Assembly (NCBI GenBank): GCA_036268995.1
Contig: DATATB010000140.1
Span: 179,623 to 243,622 of the forward strand
DNA: 64,000 nt
From: DATATB01 sp036268995
GTDB taxonomy: Bacteria; Planctomycetota; Planctomycetia; Pirellulales; PNKZ01
Direction: 5' to 3'
Shown here: positions 25,507-34,435 of the stretch, in pieces
Position numbering within the stretch: the first letter of the stretch is position 1
Layout of the letters: each line of letters opens with the position of its first letter
The notes under the pieces: model-generated
Databases searched by the model: none
Seen by the model: the letters and a program-made list of their open reading frames with translations, nothing else
What the model was told of the DNA's origin: nothing
Made by a program: the position numbers and the translations under genes

Positions 25507-26655
25507 TCAGGGCGCCGGGACCGGGGACGCTCCTGGCGCCGACAGGGTGTTCTGGTACTGGTTGAACAGCGGAATGACGGCACCGAACGGAGAAGCAGGG
25601 CTGGGGCCAGCGCCAAACTGCTGCTTCAGGCGATCGCTCCGCAGTTGATCCTCCAAGAACGCCTTTTTGCGGTCCAGTTGCAGAAGCTCGTTAGTCAGGG
25701 CCGATCGGTCGTAACGCTGATCCGCTAACTTCTGCTCGATGTCGTCACTGCGGGCTTGGATCTCCGCCTTCATCTTCGCTTCGTCGGCGCTCGTGATCGC
25801 CAACAGCCCTTCCGGCTGTTCGTTGATCGCCACATTGGCCGTCACCTGGCCGACCGCGTGGTTGCGGTCGGCCGGCAAGCCGAGCTCGTCGATGAAGTAC
25901 ACCACCTGCTTGCTCAGCCGTTGAGGCGGCTCGTGCAAGGCGAAGTCCAGGATGATCAGCGTCAACTTCGTCAGTTCATCGCGACCCTCCGGCGTTACCC
26001 AGACGTAGACGTCGCAGTAATGACCGACGTATTCGCATGGGCAGTGCTTCGGCACGCACTTCTTGCAGCCAATTTTCAACCAGCAGCTCGAGCTCAGGCA
26101 GGCCGTCGTGATGGTGCCTTGGGCATGCTGGCGGATATCGCTGTCCTCTTCGCCTCCGTATAGCTGTTGCCCCGTGTAAAATACGTTGAAGCGCGTCCGG
26201 CAGTCGGGGCAGTTGGTGGGCATTGGGCCGCGGCCGCAGTTGCCCAAGACCTGCTGGTAGGCGCAACGCATCAATTCGAGCTTTCGCGGATCGTTGACGG
26301 GCATGACCACGAAGCCTTCTTGGGCCGTGCGCTGCCCCGTAAACGACATGCCCAGCGAGTTGAACAAAAAATTGCCGATGATACCCACCGGACCGCTGCC
26401 TGTCGGCCGGCCAAACGCCGGAGTCAAACTGGCCGAACCCTGATCGGTCACATTGGCGGCATTGTTGATGGGATACGAGAAGTAGGGCAGCGCGTGGTAG
26501 TCGTAGGCGAACATCGCCAGGTTGTTGAGCACTTGCTGGCGGTGCAGGTAGCCCACCGAGCCGGCCTCGCGCACGGCGTTTTTTTGCAGTTGCACGTGCG
26601 TGCAGCCGCACAAGCTCAGCAACAGGCAGGCCGCGACGCTCGCCCGCAGATCCAT
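25507..26655 (-). CDS. Cys-rich lipoprotein
   Basis: 382 residues with a lipoprotein signal peptide: LLLSLCGC places the lipidated Cys at residue 18. The middle has two Cys clusters, NCGRGPMPTNCPDCRTRF and CLSSSCWLKIGCKKC/PKHCPC, which could bind metal or form disulfides. The following part (YCDVYVWVTPEGRDELTKL) is predicted beta/alpha, and the C-terminus is a charged coiled coil (KAFLEDQLRSDRLKQQF). I do not recognise a named family; similar Cys-rich lipoproteins occur in planctomycetes. It is convergent with the preceding gene at 12 bp. Function unknown. Confidence 0.72.
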   Translation of the reverse strand: MDLRASVAACLLLSLCGCTHVQLQKNAVREAGSVGYLHRQQVLNNLAMFAYDYHALPYFSYPINNAANVTDQGSASLTPAFGRPTGSGPVGIIGNFLFNSLGMSFTGQRTAQEGFVVMPVNDPRKLELMRCAYQQVLGNCGRGPMPTNCPDCRTRFNVFYTGQQLYGGEEDSDIRQHAQGTITTACLSSSCWLKIGCKKCVPKHCPCEYVGHYCDVYVWVTPEGRDELTKLTLIILDFALHEPPQRLSKQVVYFIDELGLPADRNHAVGQVTANVAINEQPEGLLAITSADEAKMKAEIQARSDDIEQKLADQRYDRSALTNELLQLDRKKAFLEDQLRSDRLKQQFGAGPSPASPFGAVIPLFNQYQNTLSAPGASPVPAP

Positions 26656-27212
26656 GGGTAAGGCCCAACCTTTTTCGGCTCGGCGGCCACTGGCGGTGGT
26701 CAGCCTTGAACGGGAAGGTCAATTCGTTAGCGCGCCGTCGAAGGTCCACGAACCGAGCGATGACGCCTGCCCGGTATCAAATGCTTTTGCGCATTCATTC
26801 GCCAGACGGCGCTGGCCGGCAAACCCATCACAGGCATCGCCGGTGACCCCTCAAAGGCATTGCACATGATCGGTCCGGTTTTTTCGGCCCTTGAAATGCA
26901 AGCGGCCCCAACGGCACCTCCTACGCGATAGTTACTTTCCCACCGCCGATCGTATCGATTGTCGGGCACGCACCCGATATGACGCCCTGCGATCCGCGCG
27001 GCCGACGCGGGGATGCCGTTCTGCGAAACTTTGCCGGCTATGCCGTTTCGGCCGAGCCCATCTCGCTTGGACGCCAGGGCCGGCCAGTCCATGCTTTGTT
27101 GGCATCTGGCCTGCCGGCGCTTTAGAATCGCTCGCGCAGGCGGCTTTGTTTCGAAGGAGCGGTTTCCACCCCCCGTAGCGGCATTGTCCTCGAGTGAAGA
27201 TGGCAGCGCTCT
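26656..27212. other. Intergenic region, no gene seen
   Basis: About 560 bp between two divergently transcribed genes. Short open frames here have no recognisable motif, start signal or domain. It presumably holds the promoters of the lipoprotein gene and the caspase-like gene, but I could not assign a convincing -35/-10 pair. Confidence 0.4.
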
Positions 27213-29123
27213 ATGAACTCACAAGAATCCAGTTCCGAACTACCCGCCAAAGACGATTCGAAGATCCGCGCCTATGACATTGCTTTTCGCGAGCGATTTC
27301 CGGAAACGCTCGAGCCGGGCGAGATCTATGTCCTCGCGGCCGATCACAACGACCCGGCCGCGCGGCAGCGCAGCCTGCACGTGCTGGAGCACGGAGTGGC
27401 AGGCTTGCCACAAGGCGCCGGGCCGATCCAGCGGATTGTCGTGCCGCTCGATCCGACGCTCGACGACCTGCTGGCGGCGACGTTTTGCAGCCGGTTGCTC
27501 GCCGGAGAGCCGTTGCCCGTCGGCGCCAAGGTGCTGGCCGAATACGCGGAGTCGGCCCGGGCCGGCTTGAATCTGTCGGATTTGCCGCCCGACTCGACCA
27601 TCGAAGGCATCTTCATGGCGATGCGGAACGTCTCGGGCGAAGACCTCGGCAAGCCTCCGACGGCGAAGCGGTTTGTTGCCGACTGGTGGCGAGTGTCGGA
27701 CCGGCTGATGCAAGCGGCTGACAGCGGCGTCGATCCACGAAAAACGAAACTGTTCGACGACGTGGCCTTTGCCGACCAACGTAAATACCTGGCGGGCGAC
27801 CATAAAGTATTCCTCGAAGACGTGGCGGCGGGAGAAATCTGGAAAGTCACATTGCCCGGCCGGGCCGCAACCAGCCGCGCGCTTGTCTTGCGGCACCCGA
27901 TCAGCCTGATCTTCAAATACTTCGCCCGTAGCGACACGTTCGCGCCGGGCGGCAAGGCGTTTGATCTGATGGCCGTGCAGTGGGGGCCGAGCGAATGGGT
28001 CTTTTCGACGGACCCGGTGCGCCGCGGCATCTCGCTACTGAGCTTGCACGACAAGTTGCAAGCCGCTGAAGTCGCCAAGGACCCAGCCCGGGCCGCGTCG
28101 AACCCGTGGTTCGACGGCGCTAGTTTTCAGCACACGCTGATCGCATCGCCGAAAGGCAGCAGTTTGCTCTCGGACAAGGAGATCGAGCGGATCGTGCGCG
28201 GTTGGTGCAAAGCCCGGCGCCAGCCGCGATTGTCACGCAACCAGTTGGTCGCCATCGCGGCCGGGCTGCTTTTGCTCTGCGCGGCGGGTTGGTGGGTTCG
28301 GCCCACGCCCGCCCCGGTGACTTTGGTGCGCCTTACCCCGCCCGTGGAGCTTGTTCCGCGCAGCGGTGGCACCGATCGCGCATTGATGATCACGCTAAAG
28401 TACGATGGTCCGGTGACCGCGAGTTCCAGCGCACCGCTCAATGACGCCACGGCGATCGGCGAGATTCTGCGGACGACCTATGGCTTTCATCTCATCGAAG
28501 CATTCAACGTCGACGGCGATGGTTTGAAACATGCCCTGCATGAGGTCGACAAGATCGAGTATCAGCCCGGCGACCAATTGCTCGTGTATCTCGCGGGCCA
28601 TCTGGATGCGGACGGACAGCCAGTCGGTGTGTCCCAGGTCGAGAATATCCTGGACGGCTCCAAGTGCCGGCACGTGCTCTTGATTCAGGATGGTTGTGAT
28701 GACCGCGGCACGGCTCTATCCGCGGGACATAACGATTCGACCGGGACAGACGATCGTGCGAAGGACGATGTTGCCCAGATGGGCGATCCCGCCAAGCGGC
28801 TGGCGTTCATTGACGGGCAACAAGCGACTCTTACGCGGCGCGAATTGCGTTCGTTCGGCAAGCCGTACGCGACGGGCGGTATTTACCACACGCCCTTGGC
28901 GGCAGAAGTCATCAATGTGCTGCAAACGAGCGGCGGTCCCATGCGCATCGTGACGCTCGAACAGTTGTCGAAGGCGCTCGCGCTACAATTTCCCGATCGC
29001 GAGACCGTTTCTCCCGTTTCCCCATTCGGCACGTCAAAACAGGTCGGCAGCAATTTTCTTTTCGTCGACGCCAGACCTGTTCCAGCCGCTCTGTCTGCCG
29101 ACGACGCGCCCAGCGGGCCCTAA
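27213..29123 (+). CDS. Membrane-anchored caspase-like (peptidase C14 fold) protein with unnamed N-terminal domain
   Basis: 636 residues. Residues 15-330 form an uncharacterised domain with the motifs ADHNDPAARQRSLHVLEHG (43-61) and LDPTLDDLLAATFCSRLLAG (79-98), then LPPDSTIEGIFMAMRN. One membrane helix (about 344-363, LVAIAAGLLLLCAAGWWV) follows. The C-terminal part resembles a caspase/metacaspase domain: RALMITLKYDG, IGEILRTTYGFHLIEAFN, LLVYLAGHLDADG with candidate catalytic His463, and VLLIQDGCDDRG with candidate Cys495. The 32-residue His-Cys spacing is shorter than usual and the canonical HG/DACHSG residues are altered, so activity is uncertain. Caspase-like proteases act as suicide effectors in TPR-S and STAND systems, matching the genes upstream. 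Confidence 0.68.
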   Translation: MNSQESSSELPAKDDSKIRAYDIAFRERFPETLEPGEIYVLAADHNDPAARQRSLHVLEHGVAGLPQGAGPIQRIVVPLDPTLDDLLAATFCSRLLAGEPLPVGAKVLAEYAESARAGLNLSDLPPDSTIEGIFMAMRNVSGEDLGKPPTAKRFVADWWRVSDRLMQAADSGVDPRKTKLFDDVAFADQRKYLAGDHKVFLEDVAAGEIWKVTLPGRAATSRALVLRHPISLIFKYFARSDTFAPGGKAFDLMAVQWGPSEWVFSTDPVRRGISLLSLHDKLQAAEVAKDPARAASNPWFDGASFQHTLIASPKGSSLLSDKEIERIVRGWCKARRQPRLSRNQLVAIAAGLLLLCAAGWWVRPTPAPVTLVRLTPPVELVPRSGGTDRALMITLKYDGPVTASSSAPLNDATAIGEILRTTYGFHLIEAFNVDGDGLKHALHEVDKIEYQPGDQLLVYLAGHLDADGQPVGVSQVENILDGSKCRHVLLIQDGCDDRGTALSAGHNDSTGTDDRAKDDVAQMGDPAKRLAFIDGQQATLTRRELRSFGKPYATGGIYHTPLAAEVINVLQTSGGPMRIVTLEQLSKALALQFPDRETVSPVSPFGTSKQVGSNFLFVDARPVPAALSADDAPSGP

Positions 29124-29153
29124 AATGCCGTCGCCATGGTCGGGATGAGCTTG

Positions 29154-32100
29154 TCACTTGGCGAGTTGCTGGACAGAACCGTGCAGCAGCCCGTCGACCT
29201 CGCAGCCGTCGGCACCGCGGACCGTGTACCAAAGTTCCAGCCCACGCGTCGGGCGCAGTTCGGGGATCGTCAGCGTAACGGTCTTGCGATCGACTGAGAG
29301 GCGCGCGGCCGTCACTGCCAACGGCCTCTCATTGAGATGGGCGGAGCCATATTTCTCGGAGCGCAGCAGATCCCACACCTTGAGCCCGAAGTTGTGCGGA
29401 TCGGCCGCCGCGTCCGAATCGAGTGCGTCACTGAACGTGAGCGCCAGGCCGTCTCGGGTGACGTGGTACCCGACCGGGAGGTAAGCCGCCTTGCCGGTTG
29501 CCCGGATACGGTAGAGTCCGCCAGGCGTCTGCTGATTGCTGCCCCAGGCGTACATGCCGCACAAGTAGAGATGTCCATCGGCAGGATTGAATCGGCCACG
29601 CATCACTCCCGTCGGCAGCGGCGGCAGCGGCAGTGCAACCATCCCGCCTTGCATCCGGCCGCCCACTTGCTCGTGCGGTACGACGAACACTTTGCCGTTG
29701 CCATAGGAAAGGTTCAGCAGCTTGCCGTCGAGGCCGCCCCAGCTTTTGCTGGCGACCCATACAAGTTCGGCCGGCGACCGGTCGAACCGATTGGTGATCC
29801 AGCAGACCGGCTCCTCCTGCGCCGCGTCCGACAAGTCCGTAACGTCCGAATAAGCCCACAGGTTGCCGAAGAACCGCTTGCCAGGCCGTATCCAGTTGAT
29901 CCGGTTCTTGGGCACCCAGTGGCCTTCCTGGTCCGTCACGAAAAAAGTGCCATCGGGATTCGCGCAGACGCCGTTTGGGGCCCGAAACCCGGTCGCCAGG
30001 ATCTCCGTCTTGGTTCCATCCCGGCTGACGCGCAGCAGCGTCCCGTGTTGCGGGATAACTGCAGGTCTGCCGTGACGCGCCGCCTTGGCGTACAGAAAGT
30101 TTCCGGCCGCATCCGTCTGCAACCCCATTGCGAACTCATGGAAGTGCTCGGTCACCTGGTGATCCGTGTTGAAGCACTCATAAAAATCCGTTTCGCCGTC
30201 GCCGTTTCGGTCGCGGAGCACGGCGATCTGGTCCCGGCAGCCGACGTAGATCACGCCGTCGACAATCTTCAGACCGAGCGGCTGGAACAGCCCGCTGGCG
30301 ATCCGCCGCCAGGCGAGCGCGCGATCGGCCCGATCGAGGCCGGACACTCGCCACACGTCCCCGTCCCAGGTGCAGACGACGAGTTCCGTTCCGCCGGGGA
30401 AGAAGTCGAGACCGGTCGGCCGCAGTTGGGCGGACCACGGGTTTTTGTCCGGCACCGGCAAGGTGTCGATTGCAAACGGGCCGTTGTCGTCGTCGGGCTC
30501 GAGCTTCGTGGTAAGGGTCCGTGCCCAACGCGCCGGGCCGCCCTTCGTGAGCGCGGTCAGATCGATAGGAGTTGCGGTCTTCGCGATCGCTTCGGAGAAC
30601 TCCCGGAAATCTTCGCCATCCGGCAAGAGACCGGCCCAGACGGTGAATCGGAGCGTCTCGTTGCCGGCAGGCAGGCGAAGCAGGAGATGTCCATCGTCGG
30701 CCACGGTCCACTCGGTGTTCTTCGGCTCGCTGGCGGCTCCGGCGATCGGCACAGGCAAACGCCCGCCTGCACCGGGAAGCGCAATCAGCGTCGTGGTTCC
30801 CGACCTATGGATAACCTTCGCAACGGCCTTCCCAGCCGGGTGGCGGAGCACGCGGAGGGTCATCGGCTTCGTGCGCGGGCCGATCTCCAGCGCCCGCGTG
30901 AAGATCGGAATGCGCTGCGTGCCCACAAGGCCCGGACTTTCCAGCACGGTTGCATCGCCGATCGTGTACGACAGGATTGCCCGGTCGGCGGCATGGTACA
31001 GCCCACGGTATTGTCCCCAGGTTCGGGGCAGCGGGCCGTACGGCTTGCCATCGCGCCCCTTCAGCCGCGGGTCGGCCAGCGATCCGGTCTCCGGATCGGC
31101 CCATCCCGGTCCATTGGCAGTCTCGAAGGCGACGGTGCCGGTGATGCGTGGATGGATTTCGTGCCGGCCATTAAAATTGATTCCGTTCCAGTCGATGAAC
31201 CCGGTCCCTGTCCACCCGGCGGCCATCCGCAACGTGTCGTGCTCGAATACGGCCCAGGCCTTCCCGCTGGCGATGCCGCCCGGCCCCGGGTCGAGCCGCA
31301 CCGCGACTCCCTTGTAGGCAATGTTGCCGCCGCCGGTCCCCACCTCGAACGTGCCCGTCAAAGTCGGCCCGTAGTCCATTCGCCGCCACGGCCTGGCGTC
31401 CGGTGGAGTTGGCCCGCGACTGGTGCCCTGCGGCAGCCCGGCCAGGTATTTCGCATCGGCCGCGACATACTGCGAACGGTTGTAAGGCCTCAACAGCGTT
31501 TCGCGAATGTGGTGGATCACGTCATACTTCTGCCGGGGCACCAGCCGAGTTTGAGCGGCCATCATGGCGTACCCGCGCGTCAGCGTCCGGTACATGCTCA
31601 GCGGGTCGCTGCCGTTGCGGAACTTGCCCTCGGCAAACCGCAGCGAGGTCGGCATCGACCCGGGCTTGTCCTTTGTGCCGTGGCAGTTCGCGCAGATTTG
31701 GGTGTAGAGTGCCTCACCGCGGGCCAGAGCCGCGGCGTCGAGCCCAGCGATCAGGCCGGCATGGTCGAGATCGGTCTCGTATGCCGGCAGCGGCGGATGG
31801 ATGACAGCCGGATCGGGCCGGAGCGATCGGGCGCGGGCCGGACCAAACTCGGCCGACTCGATCAGGAACGCGGCCAGGTCGAGGAACTGTTTGCGGTCTG
31901 CCAGTTGGTTGGTCAGCCCGGTCGGCATCAGCGAGACGGCCGAGGTCGACTGCTCCTCGATCTGGTTCTTCGCGATCACTACGAACTTGCCGGCAGTGTT
32001 CGGATCGCGAAGGACGAGGGCGTCCGCGCGTTCCTTGGCCACCAGACCGGTGACGATGGACCCGTCGTCGCGAACCACGCTGACCGCTTCATACCCTTTG

Positions 32101-32438
32101 CGGATCACCTTCGAAGGATTGAGCAGTGAGTCAATGATTCCGTCCGCGGTTGCCCCCGGCGCGGGCCGCGCCAGGTCGGGGCCGAGCGGGGATTCACCCT
32201 CCTTGCCACCGCAGGCATGGCACTTGGTGCAGCTCAACTGCGGCTGATAAAAAAGAATCGCTCCGCGAACCGGATCGCCCTCAACCCGGGCAGCTTTCGC
32301 CAGTGCCGCCGGATTTTCGCGGAGGAGTTGACGCTCCAGCGGCTCACGCTCCTCCGCCGGCGCAGCGACAGGGCCTATTCCCACCGAGAGAACCAGCAGC
32401 ATGTACCGTAAGAGCTTGAATCTTCGCAACTGCGTCAT
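29154..32438 (-). CDS. PVC-type haem-binding dehydrogenase (two cytochrome c motifs plus NHL/SMP-30-like propeller)
   Basis: About 1094 residues from the ATG at 32438, which gives a signal peptide (LLRYMLLVLSVGIGPVAAPA); the in-frame TTG at 32462 is less likely. Two c-type haem sites: CTKCH (in LSCTKCHACGG) near residue 75 and CANCH (ICANCHGTKDKPG) near 255. Between and after are DUF6797-like beta regions, and the C-terminal 450 residues form a six-bladed propeller (LRPTGLDFFPGG, CTWDGDVWRVSG, RNGDGETDFYECF, GFRAPNGVCANPDGTFFVTD). Such proteins are periplasmic oxidoreductases of unknown substrate that are abundant in planctomycetes. The gene is convergent with the caspase-like gene and divergent from the beta-lactamase-like gene. 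Confidence 0.82.
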   Translation of the reverse strand: MTQLRRFKLLRYMLLVLSVGIGPVAAPAEEREPLERQLLRENPAALAKAARVEGDPVRGAILFYQPQLSCTKCHACGGKEGESPLGPDLARPAPGATADGIIDSLLNPSKVIRKGYEAVSVVRDDGSIVTGLVAKERADALVLRDPNTAGKFVVIAKNQIEEQSTSAVSLMPTGLTNQLADRKQFLDLAAFLIESAEFGPARARSLRPDPAVIHPPLPAYETDLDHAGLIAGLDAAALARGEALYTQICANCHGTKDKPGSMPTSLRFAEGKFRNGSDPLSMYRTLTRGYAMMAAQTRLVPRQKYDVIHHIRETLLRPYNRSQYVAADAKYLAGLPQGTSRGPTPPDARPWRRMDYGPTLTGTFEVGTGGGNIAYKGVAVRLDPGPGGIASGKAWAVFEHDTLRMAAGWTGTGFIDWNGINFNGRHEIHPRITGTVAFETANGPGWADPETGSLADPRLKGRDGKPYGPLPRTWGQYRGLYHAADRAILSYTIGDATVLESPGLVGTQRIPIFTRALEIGPRTKPMTLRVLRHPAGKAVAKVIHRSGTTTLIALPGAGGRLPVPIAGAASEPKNTEWTVADDGHLLLRLPAGNETLRFTVWAGLLPDGEDFREFSEAIAKTATPIDLTALTKGGPARWARTLTTKLEPDDDNGPFAIDTLPVPDKNPWSAQLRPTGLDFFPGGTELVVCTWDGDVWRVSGLDRADRALAWRRIASGLFQPLGLKIVDGVIYVGCRDQIAVLRDRNGDGETDFYECFNTDHQVTEHFHEFAMGLQTDAAGNFLYAKAARHGRPAVIPQHGTLLRVSRDGTKTEILATGFRAPNGVCANPDGTFFVTDQEGHWVPKNRINWIRPGKRFFGNLWAYSDVTDLSDAAQEEPVCWITNRFDRSPAELVWVASKSWGGLDGKLLNLSYGNGKVFVVPHEQVGGRMQGGMVALPLPPLPTGVMRGRFNPADGHLYLCGMYAWGSNQQTPGGLYRIRATGKAAYLPVGYHVTRDGLALTFSDALDSDAAADPHNFGLKVWDLLRSEKYGSAHLNERPLAVTAARLSVDRKTVTLTIPELRPTRGLELWYTVRGADGCEVDGLLHGSVQQLAK

Positions 32439-32558
32439 CCTTCTCGCTGACTGGCACTTCAAACTGGACGCTGATAGTCTAATCTAGCCACGCCCCAACC
32501 GCAGGCAACTTCGAATCAGCGCCGTTTTAATTTCTGGCCTTCTTTCAAAGCTTATCGC

Positions 32559-34025
32559 ATGAAAACTTTCGCCGCAGTCGTGTTGATCGTTTTGAGTAGT
32601 CCCCTTGGCGTCAACGCCGAGCTGCCGCGAAGCAGCCCCGAGGCCCAGGACGTTTCCTCGCAGAAAGTCCTGTCGTTTGTCGAAGCGGCGGATCAGCACC
32701 TCCAATCGTTGCACAGCTTCATGCTCGTGCGGCATGGCCACGTCGTGGCCGAGGGCTGGTGGGCACCGTACGACGCCGAGGCGCCCCACGCTTTATTCTC
32801 GCTGAGCAAGAGCTTTACTTCCACGGCCGTGGGACTCGCCATCAGCGAACGAAAGCTGAGCCTGGACGACGAGGTTTTAAAATTCTTTCCCAAGGATGCT
32901 CCGGCCGAGCCGAGTGCCAATCTCAAGGCGATGCGCGTCAGCGATCTGCTGCGCATGTCCACGGGCCAGCAAACCGAACCGCCCCGCAAACCGGACGAGG
33001 TTTGGACCAAGGTCTTTTTGGCGCACCCGGTGCCATTCAAGCCGGGTACGCATTTCCTTTACAACACTTCGGGCACGTACATGCTCTCGGCCATCGTGCA
33101 ACAGGTGACGGGCATGACCGTTCTGGATTATCTTCGCCCGCGCTTGTTCCAGCCGCTGGGGATCGAACATCCGACTTGGGAAACCAGTCCCCAAGGCGTG
33201 TCGACCGGCGGCTACGGTCTAAGCATCCGGACCGAAGACGTTGCCAGTTTCGGCCAGCTTTATTTGCAACAGGGAAAATGGCAGGGCAAGCAGCTCGTGC
33301 CGGCAGCTTGGATTGCTGCGGCTACCGCTCGACAAACCTCCAACGGCAGCGACCCGAAAAGCGATTGGGCCCAAGGCTATGGCTACCAGTTCTGGCGCTG
33401 CCGGCACGGCGCGTATCGAGGTGACGGCGCGTTCGGCCAATTCTGCGTCGTCCTGCCCAAACAAGACGCGGTGATTGCCATCACCAGCGGATTGAAGAAC
33501 ATGCAAGCCGTGCTCGACCTGGTGTGGGACAAGCTGCTGCCGGCCATGGAATCGTCATCATTGCCCCCCGACGACGAAGCCGCCGGCAAGCTCCGCCACG
33601 CGCTGAAAGGCTTGTCCCTGCCGCCGGCAGAAGGCGCGGGCACGCCCGCCAGCGGGCTGGGCAAACGCTACGTGTTTCCGGCCAACGAGCATCAGTTGGA
33701 AGCAATCACGCTCGAGAGCGACGGCAAAGACGGTCCCGTGACGCTGGTGGCACGCATCGCCGGCACAGAAGAGCGTATTGCCTGCGGTCGCGGAGCGTGG
33801 CAAAAAGGTCGGTTCGCCTGGTCCAAGTTGCCCCAGCAGCCCGTGGCGGCCAGCGGCGCCTGGACAGGCGACGGCACGTTCACCGCCAAACTTTGCTTCT
33901 ACGAAACGCCGTTCACCTTCACCCTGAAGCTAAAACCTTCCGGCGAGGAGCTGAGCTGCCAGGCCGAATCCAACGTCGGCTTCGGCTCGAACAAGCCCGT
34001 CCAACTCACCGGAAAAGCCAAATAA
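32559..34025 (+). CDS. Secreted serine hydrolase, beta-lactamase class C family
   Basis: 488 residues with signal peptide MKTFAAVVLIVLSSPLGVNA. The catalytic SxxK motif is SLSK (Ser81, Lys84, in ALFSLSKSFTSTAVGL), and the YxN-like motif is in FLYNTSGTYMLSAIVQQ around residue 168. The C-terminal 130 residues (from about GKRYVFPANEHQL) form a separate beta-rich domain common in penicillin-binding-protein-like esterases. Family members act as D-amino-acid peptidases, esterases or beta-lactamases; there is no reason to infer antibiotic resistance here. Monocistronic. Confidence 0.85.
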   Translation: MKTFAAVVLIVLSSPLGVNAELPRSSPEAQDVSSQKVLSFVEAADQHLQSLHSFMLVRHGHVVAEGWWAPYDAEAPHALFSLSKSFTSTAVGLAISERKLSLDDEVLKFFPKDAPAEPSANLKAMRVSDLLRMSTGQQTEPPRKPDEVWTKVFLAHPVPFKPGTHFLYNTSGTYMLSAIVQQVTGMTVLDYLRPRLFQPLGIEHPTWETSPQGVSTGGYGLSIRTEDVASFGQLYLQQGKWQGKQLVPAAWIAAATARQTSNGSDPKSDWAQGYGYQFWRCRHGAYRGDGAFGQFCVVLPKQDAVIAITSGLKNMQAVLDLVWDKLLPAMESSSLPPDDEAAGKLRHALKGLSLPPAEGAGTPASGLGKRYVFPANEHQLEAITLESDGKDGPVTLVARIAGTEERIACGRGAWQKGRFAWSKLPQQPVAASGAWTGDGTFTAKLCFYETPFTFTLKLKPSGEELSCQAESNVGFGSNKPVQLTGKAK

Positions 34026-34081
34026 CTCTCGACCGCCGCAGGGATACTCGCCGACCAACTTCCGCGTGCAATTGCCTCTTC

Positions 34082-34128
34082 TTGTCAAGCTATATCTATA
34101 TGATATACTATAACTAGGGGATATAGCT
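34082..34128 (+). promoter_or_regulatory. Sigma70-like promoter with overlapping inverted repeat (candidate operator)
   Basis: TTGTCA (34082-34087) and TATACT (34104-34109) are spaced by 16 bp. The AT-rich segment also has inverted arms AGCTATATC (34088-34096) and GATATAGCT (34120-34128) that bracket the -10 box. It lies just upstream of the small gene and HTH regulator, so autoregulation by that regulator is plausible. Confidence 0.55.
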
Positions 34129-34150
34129 GCTGGGACGCCGGGAACCGAGG

Positions 34151-34411
34151 ATGGCCGATCCAATCTCCGCGGTCGAAGACGCTTTGGAAGCGGCCGGGCG
34201 AAGTTGCCTGCGGCTGATTGGTACACGGTCGCTGTCGCTCGAACAGGCTCGAAAGCTCGCCAAATGGATGTTTGGTTGCATGAACCAGCGGTACACCATT
34301 CGAGAGCGCGTAGCAAAGCACGGCCCTGGTGAACTGAAGAAGGTGCTGAAGTTCGTGGCGAAGACCTGGGAAGACCTTTCTGCCATCGATGAAGCCTCAA
34401 AAGATAAATAA
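34151..34411 (+). CDS. Small helical protein of unknown function, first gene of an HTH module
   Basis: 86 residues, no signal peptide, predicted mostly alpha-helical (SLEQARKLAKWMFGCMNQRY, GELKKVLKFVAKTWEDL). I recognise no family. It begins 42 bp after the promoter's -10 box and ends 24 bp before the HTH regulator on the same strand, so the two are co-transcribed. The arrangement resembles small toxin-antitoxin or phage-type control modules, but nothing in the sequence proves toxicity. Confidence 0.55.
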   Translation: MADPISAVEDALEAAGRSCLRLIGTRSLSLEQARKLAKWMFGCMNQRYTIRERVAKHGPGELKKVLKFVAKTWEDLSAIDEASKDK

Positions 34412-34435
34412 CGGCTAGCCAAAGGAGTACGTGCA

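Noticed and set aside
29337..32129. Very long antisense open frame (930 codons)
   Set aside because: It lies exactly opposite the haem-binding dehydrogenase gene, is rich in Arg/Pro/Ala and has no motif. Long antisense frames are expected from the strong codon bias at high GC.
32559..34025. Antibiotic-resistance beta-lactamase
   Set aside because: SxxK alone is shared with many esterases and peptidases; an added C-terminal beta domain and context argue against a dedicated resistance enzyme.
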